DNA of 64,000 nt, taken from positions 35,070 through 99,069 of the forward strand of contig JAITSQ010000035.1 of the NCBI GenBank assembly GCA_031287685.1, written 5' to 3'. The stretch comes from Clostridiales bacterium (GTDB lineage: Bacteria > Bacillota > Clostridia > Lachnospirales > WQUN01). The position numbers were made by a program, and so were the translations under genes. Below, piece by piece: positions 55,416-63,111 of this stretch (the first letter of the stretch is position 1; every line of letters starts with the position of its first letter). The notes below the pieces were generated by a model, which was not told where the DNA came from, did not search any database, and was given only the letters and a program-made list of their open reading frames with translations.

Positions 55416-57818
55416 CTACCTTTTAAGCGCCGCGGGCAGCGCCTCGACCGCCTCGCGCACGGCCTCTATAGTGTCCGTCATTCGCTTTGTAAACTCCGCC
55501 ACGCCTTTGTCAAAATCAACAAAAGTATCAACTATGCCCTTGTGCATCTGGTTATTGAAAAGCTCAATCGAGTCCTTAAGCCCCGCGGCCAGGACGCTGA
55601 CGTCCGCGTTGATTTCGTGCGCGTACAGCCCCATATCCCGCGTCTGCTCGCTGAACATAGTCATAATTTCCTTCGTGGCCTCCTCGTACTGCTCGGACGT
55701 CTTGACCGAAGCCTCGTTGAAAGACCCCACAATGCTCGTTATGTCCTCCGCCAGGCGGCTGACCATACCGGTAATGGACGCGTCCAAATCCGTCATTATA
55801 CGGATTGTGCTCTGGTCCATGTTTCCGAAATACTGGTCGTATTCCTCAATAAGCTGTTTCTGCTTCTCATCAAGCTGTTTGAGGAAATCGCCGCTTTCCT
55901 TGTAGGCGGACTCTATGGTGGAGGCTATGTCCGTGCCTATGCCCTTCATAGCCTCGCGCATTTCCCTTGAAATGCCCTCTATCATATTCGCGGCCACCTG
56001 GGACGCTTTCTCGAACTGCGAGGAGCCGGCGCTGTCTATCTTTACGACGCTTTCGGCCAGCATTTTCGCCGTGTCGCCGTTGCTTTCCATAACGTCGCGC
56101 ACGCTGTCCCTCATTACGGAGGAATACTGCTCAAGCACGGAGTTCACTTTGCCGCACGTTTGCTCGGCGAGCTTGCCCGCGCCGCTTGAGATTTCCTCAA
56201 GGATTTTCGCCGCGGCCTCGGACGCCGCTTCAAATTGCTCCGTTTCCGCGTCCTGAAGCTTCCGCGCCACGCTTGATATAAGACTGTTCGACTCCTCCGC
56301 CTTCTCAAGCAGAATCTTTATTTCCTTCGCGAACCCCGTCACATACTTCTGGAAAAGTTTCTCCACTCCGCCCGAAGCCTCCACGGCGGCGTTTGTCAGC
56401 TTCGCGGATACCTCCGCGTTGCTCTCGGAAATCTTGCCCAGGGTGCCGTTCAAGTTTTCGACATATTTTGAGAAAGCGCCGTCTATGTTCTCGGCGTAAC
56501 TCTCAAACGACCGGCTCATTTTATCGGAAGCCTCGGTCATCAGGCTGCTCGAATAGGTCGCGGAGTCCTCCAGTTTGCCCCCCAGCGCCGTCATCCCCTC
56601 CGACATTTCGGCGATTTTCGACGAAAGGTTCTGAGACGTGCCTATGCTCGTTCTGCCGAGTTCGGCAAGGTCTTTCCCCATATTCTCGCTTATATTGGTG
56701 AGCGTGACTACGGACGCGCTCACCGCCTCAAGCGTCTGGTCAGAGCGTTTGAGATAAGCAAGCACGTCCGCGTTGGATTTCGCCGCTTCGTTCATCGCCT
56801 CGTAAGCGATTTTATTCAGGCCCATCGCCTCATACACGGCCCTCGCGTTGATTTCGTGCGACGACTGGTAAGACTGGACTGATTTATCCAAAACCTGGCT
56901 TATGTTCATAAGCTGCTGAACGAAAAATTTCATTGACTCGCCGCTGCCCTTAACCACGTCCTGAAAAACCGTCTGGCCCAAGTCGTACAGGTGTTTATCC
57001 TGCGCGACGGTCATATTGTGTATGGACTCCGCCAAAGCCCTGTCCATTTTAGCGAGCGACGGCGCTATGTGGTCGGTTATGGTCTTGTTAAAAACCTGCG
57101 TAATGGTCGGCGTAACCTCTTCCGATATAAAACGGTTCATACGCTCGGTCAGAATCTCAACTGAAGTTTTGTAAGTTTCCATCGCCTCCTTGTTGGAACG
57201 CAGGATAAGAGAGGTGTTGTTCGGGGCCTCCGCCGAATAAAGACGCGACGACACCACCGCCACAAGCGCGTGGAGCGACGAGGCCATCACGCTCTCCTTC
57301 TGCCTGTAGCTCAAGGTAACGAGCAGGAAAAGAAGGAGCGAAAACAGCATCGAAACAAGCCCGACGGCCATACCGACGCCGAAAAGCTCGTCGTTCGTAA
57401 GCATAGGCACCACCGGGCATACAAACGCCGCGAAAAACGCCAGAAACGCCATCAGATAAGTAGAGCGCAGATAAGTCATCTTTATGTCGAGTTTCTCGTT
57501 CAGAGACTCAAGCGTAAAATAACGGTCCAGCGCCGGAGCCGCTTCGCCCTCATAAATTACGTTCACGTCGTTCATGAACCACTGCCACGCGTCCATAAGC
57601 CCGGCCGAGAGCCTCCCCAGCTGCTCCTTCATAACCCTGTCTATGCTCTGCAGGTTGCTCATCTTGCCGAGCTTCATCGACTCAATCTGCCCCGATATGC
57701 CTGAAAAGACGGTCACGAATACCGCCGTCTTTGAAAACTTCAGATAATACACAGCGACGACGACAGAAACAATCATACATATGCCCGCGCACAGGACTAT
57801 AGCTAAAAATACGCTCAT
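55416..57818 (-). CDS. three-span membrane protein with very long helical tail (MotA/ZorA-like topology)
   Basis: 800 aa from ATG 57816-57818 (GGTGAGAG upstream). Spans at about 4-26, 121-140 and 146-170, with about 90 residues between the first and second and almost no loop between the second and third. This is the layout of MotA/TolQ/ExbB channels and of ZorA in Zorya defence. Residues 180-800 are almost wholly helical, rich in S, A, E, K and M, with heptad-like repeats and short motifs such as SxKIxExSExM, EEISSGAGKLAEQ and DLDASITGMVSRLAEDITSIV, like a long coiled-coil filament in the cytoplasm. No MotB-type partner and no MCP signature are seen. Function unknown; the channel analogy is inference. 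Confidence 0.65.
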   Translation of the reverse strand: MSVFLAIVLCAGICMIVSVVVAVYYLKFSKTAVFVTVFSGISGQIESMKLGKMSNLQSIDRVMKEQLGRLSAGLMDAWQWFMNDVNVIYEGEAAPALDRYFTLESLNEKLDIKMTYLRSTYLMAFLAFFAAFVCPVVPMLTNDELFGVGMAVGLVSMLFSLLLFLLVTLSYRQKESVMASSLHALVAVVSSRLYSAEAPNNTSLILRSNKEAMETYKTSVEILTERMNRFISEEVTPTITQVFNKTITDHIAPSLAKMDRALAESIHNMTVAQDKHLYDLGQTVFQDVVKGSGESMKFFVQQLMNISQVLDKSVQSYQSSHEINARAVYEAMGLNKIAYEAMNEAAKSNADVLAYLKRSDQTLEAVSASVVTLTNISENMGKDLAELGRTSIGTSQNLSSKIAEMSEGMTALGGKLEDSATYSSSLMTEASDKMSRSFESYAENIDGAFSKYVENLNGTLGKISESNAEVSAKLTNAAVEASGGVEKLFQKYVTGFAKEIKILLEKAEESNSLISSVARKLQDAETEQFEAASEAAAKILEEISSGAGKLAEQTCGKVNSVLEQYSSVMRDSVRDVMESNGDTAKMLAESVVKIDSAGSSQFEKASQVAANMIEGISREMREAMKGIGTDIASTIESAYKESGDFLKQLDEKQKQLIEEYDQYFGNMDQSTIRIMTDLDASITGMVSRLAEDITSIVGSFNEASVKTSEQYEEATKEIMTMFSEQTRDMGLYAHEINADVSVLAAGLKDSIELFNNQMHKGIVDTFVDFDKGVAEFTKRMTDTIEAVREAVEALPAALKR

Positions 57819-57859
57819 ACTCTCACCCATTTCATAAAATTATAAAGACCGCTTCTACA

Positions 57860-57888
57860 ATAATACACAAAAATCCAAAAAAAATCAA
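57860..57888 (-). promoter_or_regulatory. promoter of the 800-aa/401-aa/pil unit
   Basis: Minus strand: -35 TTGATT (57888-57883), 17-bp spacer, -10 TATTAT (57865-57860), about 40 nt ahead of the 800-aa gene. Confidence 0.6.
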
Positions 57889-57905
57889 GGCATTTTAATA
57901 AATTT

Positions 57906-58631
57906 TTAATCGCCCCGCTGATTATATATCATATCCATCGCGCGGCGCAGGTCGGCTATGGGAATCTGCCCCGGCGCGGAGACCTCGCCCATTATTGACG
58001 CGAAAGTCGCCGCCGAGCCGAAAAGGCCGCCGTTTACGCGGCTCATTATGCCTAACCTGCCCATAGAAATAGTTATGGCGGGCCGGGCGTCCGGCGAGGC
58101 GGCGTAGGCGGCCGTGGCGGAAAGCAGCGCCAGCACGTCCGCCGCCGCCCGTGGCATGGCGGCGTATTTTACAATATCCGCGCCTTCCTCCCCCATATCG
58201 CGCAAAGCGCGCAGAATCTCGCTTTCGCTCGGCGTATCCTCAAAATTATGGCTCGACATTATAATTTTAACGCCGCGCGCGGCCGCCTCCGCCATAACGC
58301 TTTTTTTCAGCTCGCCGGCGCCCGCCTGCTCTATGTCGGCATACTGTATTAAATCAGTCTCGAGAGCTTTCAGAAACGCTTCCTCCCGCGCTTTTTCGTC
58401 CCCCTCGTAAAACCCTCCCTCGGTCTTGAGCCGCAGTGTGAAAATCAACGGCAGCCCTGTTTTCTCCCGGATTTCGCGCAGCAGCCCCGCGCGGTCCCCC
58501 GAAAAACGGTCCGCCCGCCACTCAAGCAGGTCCGGCCCCGCCCCCTCCGGCAGGGCGGAGACAGCCTGAATCCGCTCCAATACCTCTTTCTTGTTTTTGC
58601 CCATTATTGGCACGCATATTTTCGGCCTCAT
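57906..58631 (-). CDS. aroD: 3-dehydroquinate dehydratase, type I
   Basis: Type I (Schiff-base) dehydroquinase of the shikimate pathway, 241 aa. LLEWRADRF near residue 35, IIMSSHNFEDTPS (catalytic His) and ADIVKYAAMP (Schiff-base Lys), then ITISMGRLGIMSRVNGGLFGSAATFA. ATG after GGGAGG. It lies apart from the aroK/pheA cluster, between the pil and flagellar regions. Confidence 0.95.
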   Translation of the reverse strand: MRPKICVPIMGKNKKEVLERIQAVSALPEGAGPDLLEWRADRFSGDRAGLLREIREKTGLPLIFTLRLKTEGGFYEGDEKAREEAFLKALETDLIQYADIEQAGAGELKKSVMAEAAARGVKIIMSSHNFEDTPSESEILRALRDMGEEGADIVKYAAMPRAAADVLALLSATAAYAASPDARPAITISMGRLGIMSRVNGGLFGSAATFASIMGEVSAPGQIPIADLRRAMDMIYNQRGD

Positions 58632-58647
58632 TTGAGTCCTCCCTCTA

Positions 58648-58676
58648 AGAACCTGTGTTCAATAAGCTGCCGCCCG
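58648..58676. repeat. solo copy of the MITE end
   Basis: AGAACCTGTGTTCAATAA followed by GCTGCCGCCCG matches the inner-right end of the element at 6726-6963 (on the opposite strand) at 27 of 29 bases, and its left end nearly as well. No second inverted end is seen nearby, so it is a lone end or remnant. It overlaps the last codons of the neighbouring gene. Confidence 0.7.
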
Positions 58677-59147
58677 CGAGTTGTCCAGATAGAGTTTCGC
58701 GTATCTAAACTCACCTCTGCACAAGTATTTAATAATTTTCAACTTGTAGTAGTTTTCAATTGGGATAAAGATTTCCCGGCTTCCGCCCGCGGTTAAAATC
58801 AGCCTGTCTTCCGAAAGCTCCGCGCGGCGGCTGTACGTTTCGTCAACCGCCTCCTCCTCAACCTTCGGCGGCGCCGACGGGCCGTTCATTATAGCGCTGA
58901 CGCGGAGCTTCTCAACCCGCAGGGTCAGCTCCTCCCCGTCAAACTCATACCGGCCCTCCCTGCTCATTTCAGCCGGCCCGTATCTATAATACGTAAACTT
59001 AAATTCCCCGCCGCTCGAAAAAGTATAAACGCTCACCTCCGTATAATCGTCCGTGCTTATCCACTTCCCTTCAAGCGCGTTATCCCCGGCGCAAACCGGG
59101 CGCGCGGCGGTAAAAATCAAAATAAACGCGGCGGCGAGCGTTTTCAT
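58659..59147 (-). CDS. small secreted lipocalin-like protein, 3' end in a repeat
   Basis: 162 aa from ATG 59145-59147 (GGGGTGA upstream): signal peptide (about 1-20, ending PVCAGD), then a beta-rich part with EGKWISTDDYTEVSVYTFSSGGEF, EGRYEFDGEELTLRV and a later LTAGGSREIFIP. The pattern recalls lipocalin-like or extracellular DUF domains, not assignable by eye. The last residues RAAAY and the stop codon are supplied by the repeat at 58648-58676, so the original C-terminus may be lost. It lies 4 nt after flhB. Confidence 0.6.
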   Translation of the reverse strand: MKTLAAAFILIFTAARPVCAGDNALEGKWISTDDYTEVSVYTFSSGGEFKFTYYRYGPAEMSREGRYEFDGEELTLRVEKLRVSAIMNGPSAPPKVEEEAVDETYSRRAELSEDRLILTAGGSREIFIPIENYYKLKIIKYLCRGEFRYAKLYLDNSRAAAY

Positions 59148-59151
59148 AATA

Positions 59152-60273
59152 TCACCCCGCCTTGCTGCGCAATTTATACACAAACGCAAGCACCTCCGCC
59201 ACCGCCTGATAAAGCTCCGCGGGGATTTCCCGCCCTATTTCCACCGCGCTGTAGAGCGCGCGGGCCAGCCGCTTGTTCTCAACGATTTCGACGTTGTTTT
59301 CCTTGGCCTTTTCCTTAATTTTCCTTGCCAGGAAGTCAACCCCCTTGGCGGTCACAATCGGGGCGGCGGCCTTGCTTTTGTCGTATTTCACGGCCACGGC
59401 GTAGTGCGTCGGGTTCGTGATTATAACGTCCGCGCTCGGCACCTCCTGCATCATTCGCCGCATAGAGGCTTCCCGCATTTTCTGGCGGATTTTGCCCTTT
59501 ATGTGCGGGTCGCCCTCCGTCATCTTATATTCTTCCTTAACCTCCTGCTTGGTCATCTTGAGGCTCTTGGTGTGCTGATATTTTTGGTAGGCGTAGTCGG
59601 CTATGGCTATGAAAATATACATAAACCCTACGCGCAGGCCAAGATTTATCATTAGGTTGAACACATAAATCATAGACTGCGCCACGCCCATATCCACGAA
59701 TTTCAGGAGCATCGAGGTTTCGCTCTTGAGCATGGCGTAAATCGCCGAGCCGATTATGCCGATTTTAGCCAGGGACTTCGGGATTTCAAGCGCCTTGCCC
59801 AGCGAAAACATCCGCTTAAAACCCGAAACAGGGTTGAGCTTCGACAGCTTCGGCTGGAGCGGCTTCGTCGTAGGGTGCCACCCGGCCTGCCTCACGTTCA
59901 CCGCGACCCCCGCGACAAGCGCCACGGCAAGGAGCGGCGCCGCTATAAGTATGGTCTGGCCGAACATATAAATTAAATATTTATGGATAAAGTCGTCTTG
60001 AAAGTCGTCTTGAAACTCCGCCACGCGCACTATGTTATGCTGAAAAAGCGCCGCCACGCGCTCATAAATCCAGCTCCCGAAAATTTTCAACGCAAAAAAC
60101 ACGGTCAGAAACAAAAACGCCGTACCGACCTCTTGGCTTTTGAGCACCTGCCCCTCTCCGCGGGCTTTATCGCGTTTACGCTGCGTGGGCTGCTCCGTTT
60201 TTTCCTCGCCGCCGGGGTCGTCGGCGAAAAAAGCCAGGTTATAGCGAAGGCGCAGTTTTAATTCGTCCGCCAT
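59152..60273 (-). CDS. flhB: flagellar type III export protein FlhB
   Basis: 373-aa export-gate switch protein. N-terminal GEEKTEQPTQRKRDKAREEGQ-like segment (EEKTEQPTQRKRDKARGEG), four spans, and the cytoplasmic autocleavage loop VIITNPTHYAVAVKYD with the NPTH motif (about residue 285). The C-terminal domain ends with YKLRSKAG. ATG after GGGAGG. Normally flhA comes next; here a small secreted protein does. Confidence 0.96.
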   Translation of the reverse strand: MADELKLRLRYNLAFFADDPGGEEKTEQPTQRKRDKARGEGQVLKSQEVGTAFLFLTVFFALKIFGSWIYERVAALFQHNIVRVAEFQDDFQDDFIHKYLIYMFGQTILIAAPLLAVALVAGVAVNVRQAGWHPTTKPLQPKLSKLNPVSGFKRMFSLGKALEIPKSLAKIGIIGSAIYAMLKSETSMLLKFVDMGVAQSMIYVFNLMINLGLRVGFMYIFIAIADYAYQKYQHTKSLKMTKQEVKEEYKMTEGDPHIKGKIRQKMREASMRRMMQEVPSADVIITNPTHYAVAVKYDKSKAAAPIVTAKGVDFLARKIKEKAKENNVEIVENKRLARALYSAVEIGREIPAELYQAVAEVLAFVYKLRSKAG

Positions 60274-60277
60274 TTTC

Positions 60278-61096
60278 TCAACCTCCCGCGGGTCGCGCCA
60301 TTTCGTTTATTATGTTCATTACGTTTCTGAAAGAATCGTTAAAAAGGTTGTGATACACGACGCTCATCGACGGCACGATTATAACAAGAACCACAAGCCC
60401 CACAAGAAGCTTCGCCGGCATACCCACAACAAAAATGTTCATCTGGGGCGCCGCTTTCACCAGCAGCCCGAGGGCCACGTCGAGAACAAGCACCGTCCCA
60501 AGCATAGGCATAGCTATCCGCACGCCGATTTCAAAGAAATCAACCAGCATATCCACAAACATATTCATAAGCCCGACGTTTCCAATTATAAAACCCGTGC
60601 CCTGGGGGATTCGGCCGAAACTATCCACAAACGCGACTATAAGCTGATTGAGCGCCCCCGTTTCCATAAAAATCAAGGTCATCACAAGGTAGAGCATATT
60701 TCCCGTAATCGGCACTTGTATCTGCGTCAGCGGGTCAAGGACGCTGACCATCGAAAACCCTATCTGATAGTCCATAATCTGACCGACAAAAAAAAGCACG
60801 GATACTACAAGATAAACCGTGAAACCGATAACCATGCCGACCAGAAACTCACTTACCATTATGTACACATACTCGTATGTGGCGGGGTCATAATCCGGCG
60901 GGGTAACAACGCCCGAAGAGTAAACCGCGTACGCCGTCAGCACCGCGAGCGGCGCCCGCAGCGAAATCGGCACGCTTGAGCTTGAAAACACCGGCGCCAC
61001 AACAAAAAAGCCGCACACCCGCACGAACGTCAGCAGAAGCACGTCTATATTATCGAAGAAATTAAGAAACCCTATCGCGGCAGTTATGTTAAACAT
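60278..61096 (-). CDS. fliR: flagellar biosynthetic protein FliR
   Basis: 272-aa export-gate component with about six spans: LLTFVRVCGFFVVAPVFSS near the N-terminus, GFTVYLVVSVLFFVGQIMDYQIGFSM in the middle and MNIFVVGMPAKLLVGLVVL near the C-terminus. Start ATG 61094-61096 after AGAGGA; the frame continues upstream into the spacer but that part is not FliR. 4 nt from flhB. Confidence 0.95.
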   Translation of the reverse strand: MFNITAAIGFLNFFDNIDVLLLTFVRVCGFFVVAPVFSSSSVPISLRAPLAVLTAYAVYSSGVVTPPDYDPATYEYVYIMVSEFLVGMVIGFTVYLVVSVLFFVGQIMDYQIGFSMVSVLDPLTQIQVPITGNMLYLVMTLIFMETGALNQLIVAFVDSFGRIPQGTGFIIGNVGLMNMFVDMLVDFFEIGVRIAMPMLGTVLVLDVALGLLVKAAPQMNIFVVGMPAKLLVGLVVLVIIVPSMSVVYHNLFNDSFRNVMNIINEMARPAGG

Positions 61097-61131
61097 CGAT
61101 TTCCTCTTAACTAAGGGCGTAGCTAAACACA

Positions 61132-61233
61132 TTGTGCCAGCGTCAGCTTGTCTGTTTTCCCTTGCCGGCCTTAAGTTCTTCCTCCGCCATATATTTTTTT
61201 GCGCGGAGCGCCAGCCGCTTTCACTTGGCACAA
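61132..61233. mobile_element. possible small MITE in the fliQ-fliR gap
   Basis: TTGTGCCA (61132-61139) recurs inverted as TGGCACAA (61226-61233), and similarity extends imperfectly for about 16 bases at each end. The 102-bp interval has no coding sign and separates fliQ from fliR, which in most operons are only a few bases apart. No target duplication is obvious. Confidence 0.4.
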
Positions 61234-61241
61234 CCTTTCCC

Positions 61242-61511
61242 TCAATGCAAAATCGCCGGCAGCTGAGAAACTATCGACAGCAGGAAATCTTTAAGCGTAG
61301 CCGCCATAAATGGCCCAAAAAATAAAAGAGAAATCATAACCGCGAGTATTTTTGGAATAAACGCCAGAGTTTGCTCTTGTATGGAGGTAACCGCTTGGAA
61401 TATGCTCGCCATAATACCTATTATAAGGCCGCACAGGAGCGGCGGCAGGGAGGCCATCACCACGGCGTAAAGCGCTTGGCGCATTGTGTCCAGAATTACC
61501 CCTTCGTCCAT
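61242..61511 (-). CDS. fliQ: flagellar biosynthetic protein FliQ
   Basis: 89 aa, two membrane spans, with the family start DEGVILDTMRQALYAVVMASLPPLLCGLIIG and the loop IFQAVTSIQEQTLAFIPKI. It forms the export gate with FliP and FliR. ATG after GGAGAGG. Confidence 0.96.
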   Translation of the reverse strand: MDEGVILDTMRQALYAVVMASLPPLLCGLIIGIMASIFQAVTSIQEQTLAFIPKILAVMISLLFFGPFMAATLKDFLLSIVSQLPAILH

Positions 61512-61542
61512 TTACCTCTCCCCTTTTCCGCGCCTCCGGCCA

Positions 61543-62292
61543 TTATCCAAAACCCGCGATTACCGCCTTTACGAAAAGATTCCATCCGTCCACTGAAACG
61601 AATAACAGAATCTTAAACGGCATAGAAATCATAGCGGGCGGGAGCATCATCATACCCATTGCCATTAGTATGGACGCAACGACCATATCTATGACAATAA
61701 ACGGAATATATATATACACTCCTATTTTGAAGCCGTTTGAGACCTCGCCGAGCAAAAACGCCGGAATAAGCACCTGATTCGGTATGTCATCGTAGCTCTC
61801 AAACTTATCCTTGCCGGAGATTTCCCAAAAAAGCGCAAGGTCTTTATCCTGCACATTTTTAAACATAAACTCCCGCAAAGGGGCCATTCCCTTGACAAGC
61901 GCCTCTTCCTGGCTGATTGTCCCGTCCGCGAAAGGCTTTATCGCGTCGTTATTTATTTTTGAAAACGTCGGACCCATAAGCGCCAAGGTTATGAAAAGCG
62001 CAAGCGCTATAAGCACCTGATTCGGCGGCATCTGCTGCGTCGCCATAGCCGAGCGCAGGAAATGCAGGGCGATTATCACGCGCGGGAAGCACGTCACCAT
62101 CATAATAAGCGTCGGTGCGAGCGCTATAATCGACACCAAGAACAGAAGCTGTATGGAAGCCGCCGTCTGTCTCGGGTCTTCGGTAACGCCGGCGGTCACG
62201 GTAATCTCCGGGGTCGGCGCGGCGTAAACAAGCACCGACATAACCGCCGTAAGCGCTATTAAGATGACAAAAAACCTCAGATACTTATTCAT
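61543..62292 (-). CDS. fliP: flagellar biosynthetic protein FliP
   Basis: 249-aa core of the export gate. N-terminal signal sequence (about 1-24), then LFLVSIIALAPTLIMMVTCFPRVIIALHFLRSAM, GTISQEEALVKGMAPLREFMFKN, and the C-terminal IPFIVIDMVVASILMAMGMMMLPPAMISMPFKILLFV. Start overlaps the fliO stop by 8 nt. Confidence 0.97.
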   Translation of the reverse strand: MNKYLRFFVILIALTAVMSVLVYAAPTPEITVTAGVTEDPRQTAASIQLLFLVSIIALAPTLIMMVTCFPRVIIALHFLRSAMATQQMPPNQVLIALALFITLALMGPTFSKINNDAIKPFADGTISQEEALVKGMAPLREFMFKNVQDKDLALFWEISGKDKFESYDDIPNQVLIPAFLLGEVSNGFKIGVYIYIPFIVIDMVVASILMAMGMMMLPPAMISMPFKILLFVSVDGWNLFVKAVIAGFG

Positions 62293-62659
62293 CGCCGTTT
62301 CCCTTTTTCTTCAAAAACTTATCCAGATACTGCTGAAAAACCGCTGACGACATAGTCTTAGGCTCTTTTATCTCCTCCCTGGGTATTTCAGCAAGGAGGC
62401 TTATGGATTCTTTTCCAGCGCCTATGAGGAAATATTTATTCCCTGCCCTTATTATGTGCAGGGAGCAGCCTATGCCTATCCCCACGCCTTCAATCACGCA
62501 GATATTACCGCCGAAAGCGCCAGTTATCTTAACGCGCGAAATAACCTTGACCAACCAGATTCCGCCGAAAATGAGAACCGCGAGTATAACCAGCATAGAA
62601 AGCGCCTGGCCCGCGAAATTAGACACCTCGCCCCCATTCCCTGAAGCGGCCAGAAGCAT
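62285..62659 (-). CDS. fliO: flagellar biosynthetic protein FliO (FliZ-like)
   Basis: 124-aa protein with one membrane span (about 17-38) and a small cytoplasmic domain with the FliO pattern VIEGVGIGIGCSLHIIRAGNKYFLIGAGKESISLLAEI. FliO assists FliP ring assembly. ATG shares bases with the cheY stop (TAATG). Placement between cheY and fliP is typical of Firmicute flagellar operons. Confidence 0.88.
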   Translation of the reverse strand: MLLAASGNGGEVSNFAGQALSMLVILAVLIFGGIWLVKVISRVKITGAFGGNICVIEGVGIGIGCSLHIIRAGNKYFLIGAGKESISLLAEIPREEIKEPKTMSSAVFQQYLDKFLKKKGNGDE

Positions 62660-63024
62660 TATCCTATTACCTTTTGAACCGCCTCAAGCACGCGGTCGGC
62701 TTGGAAGGGCTTGACTATGAAATCCCTCGCGCCGGCCTGGATAGACTCAATAACCATAGCTTGCTGACCCATAGCGGAACACATTATTATGGTCGCGCCG
62801 CTGTCCACGGCTTTGATTCCTTTCGCCGCCTTGATGCCGTCCATTTCAGGCATAGTGATGTCAAGGATAACAAGGGCCGGTTTAAGCTCCTTGTATTTTT
62901 CAATAGCCTTAACCCCGTTTTCCGCCTCTCCCACCACATTGTAGCCGTTCTTAGTCAGAATGTCCTTAAGCATCATTCGCATAAAAGCCGCGTCGTCTAC
63001 TAAAAGAACCGTCTTATCTGCCAT
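62659..63024 (-). CDS. cheY: chemotaxis response regulator CheY
   Basis: 121-aa single-domain receiver. LLVDDAAFMR supplies the acidic pocket, LDITMPEMDG the phosphoacceptor Asp, IIMCSAMGQQ the switch Ser, and DFIVKPFQ the conserved Lys. It binds the flagellar switch (FliM/FliY). ATG after AAAGGAG; own promoter upstream in the gap to fliY. Confidence 0.95.
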   Translation of the reverse strand: MADKTVLLVDDAAFMRMMLKDILTKNGYNVVGEAENGVKAIEKYKELKPALVILDITMPEMDGIKAAKGIKAVDSGATIIMCSAMGQQAMVIESIQAGARDFIVKPFQADRVLEAVQKVIG

Positions 63025-63075
63025 TTGAATATCACTCCTTTAAAATATATAAAGCCCTGATTTTAATCCCATTAA

Positions 63076-63104
63076 ATTATATTAAAAATTCCCTGTCAGC
63101 GCAA
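63076..63104 (-). promoter_or_regulatory. promoter of cheY-fliO-fliP-fliQ-fliR-flhB
   Basis: Minus strand: -35 TTGCGC (63104-63099), 17-bp spacer, perfect -10 TATAAT (63081-63076), in the 87-nt gap after fliY. It looks sigma-A-like, not sigma-D. Confidence 0.75.
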
Positions 63105-63111
63105 GAGTTTT

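Noticed and set aside
54189..57818. Calling the pair a Zorya defence system
   Set aside because: Topology of the large protein fits ZorA, but no MotB-like ZorB and no ZorD helicase are adjacent, and the EH-signature in the 401-aa protein is only a vague impression.
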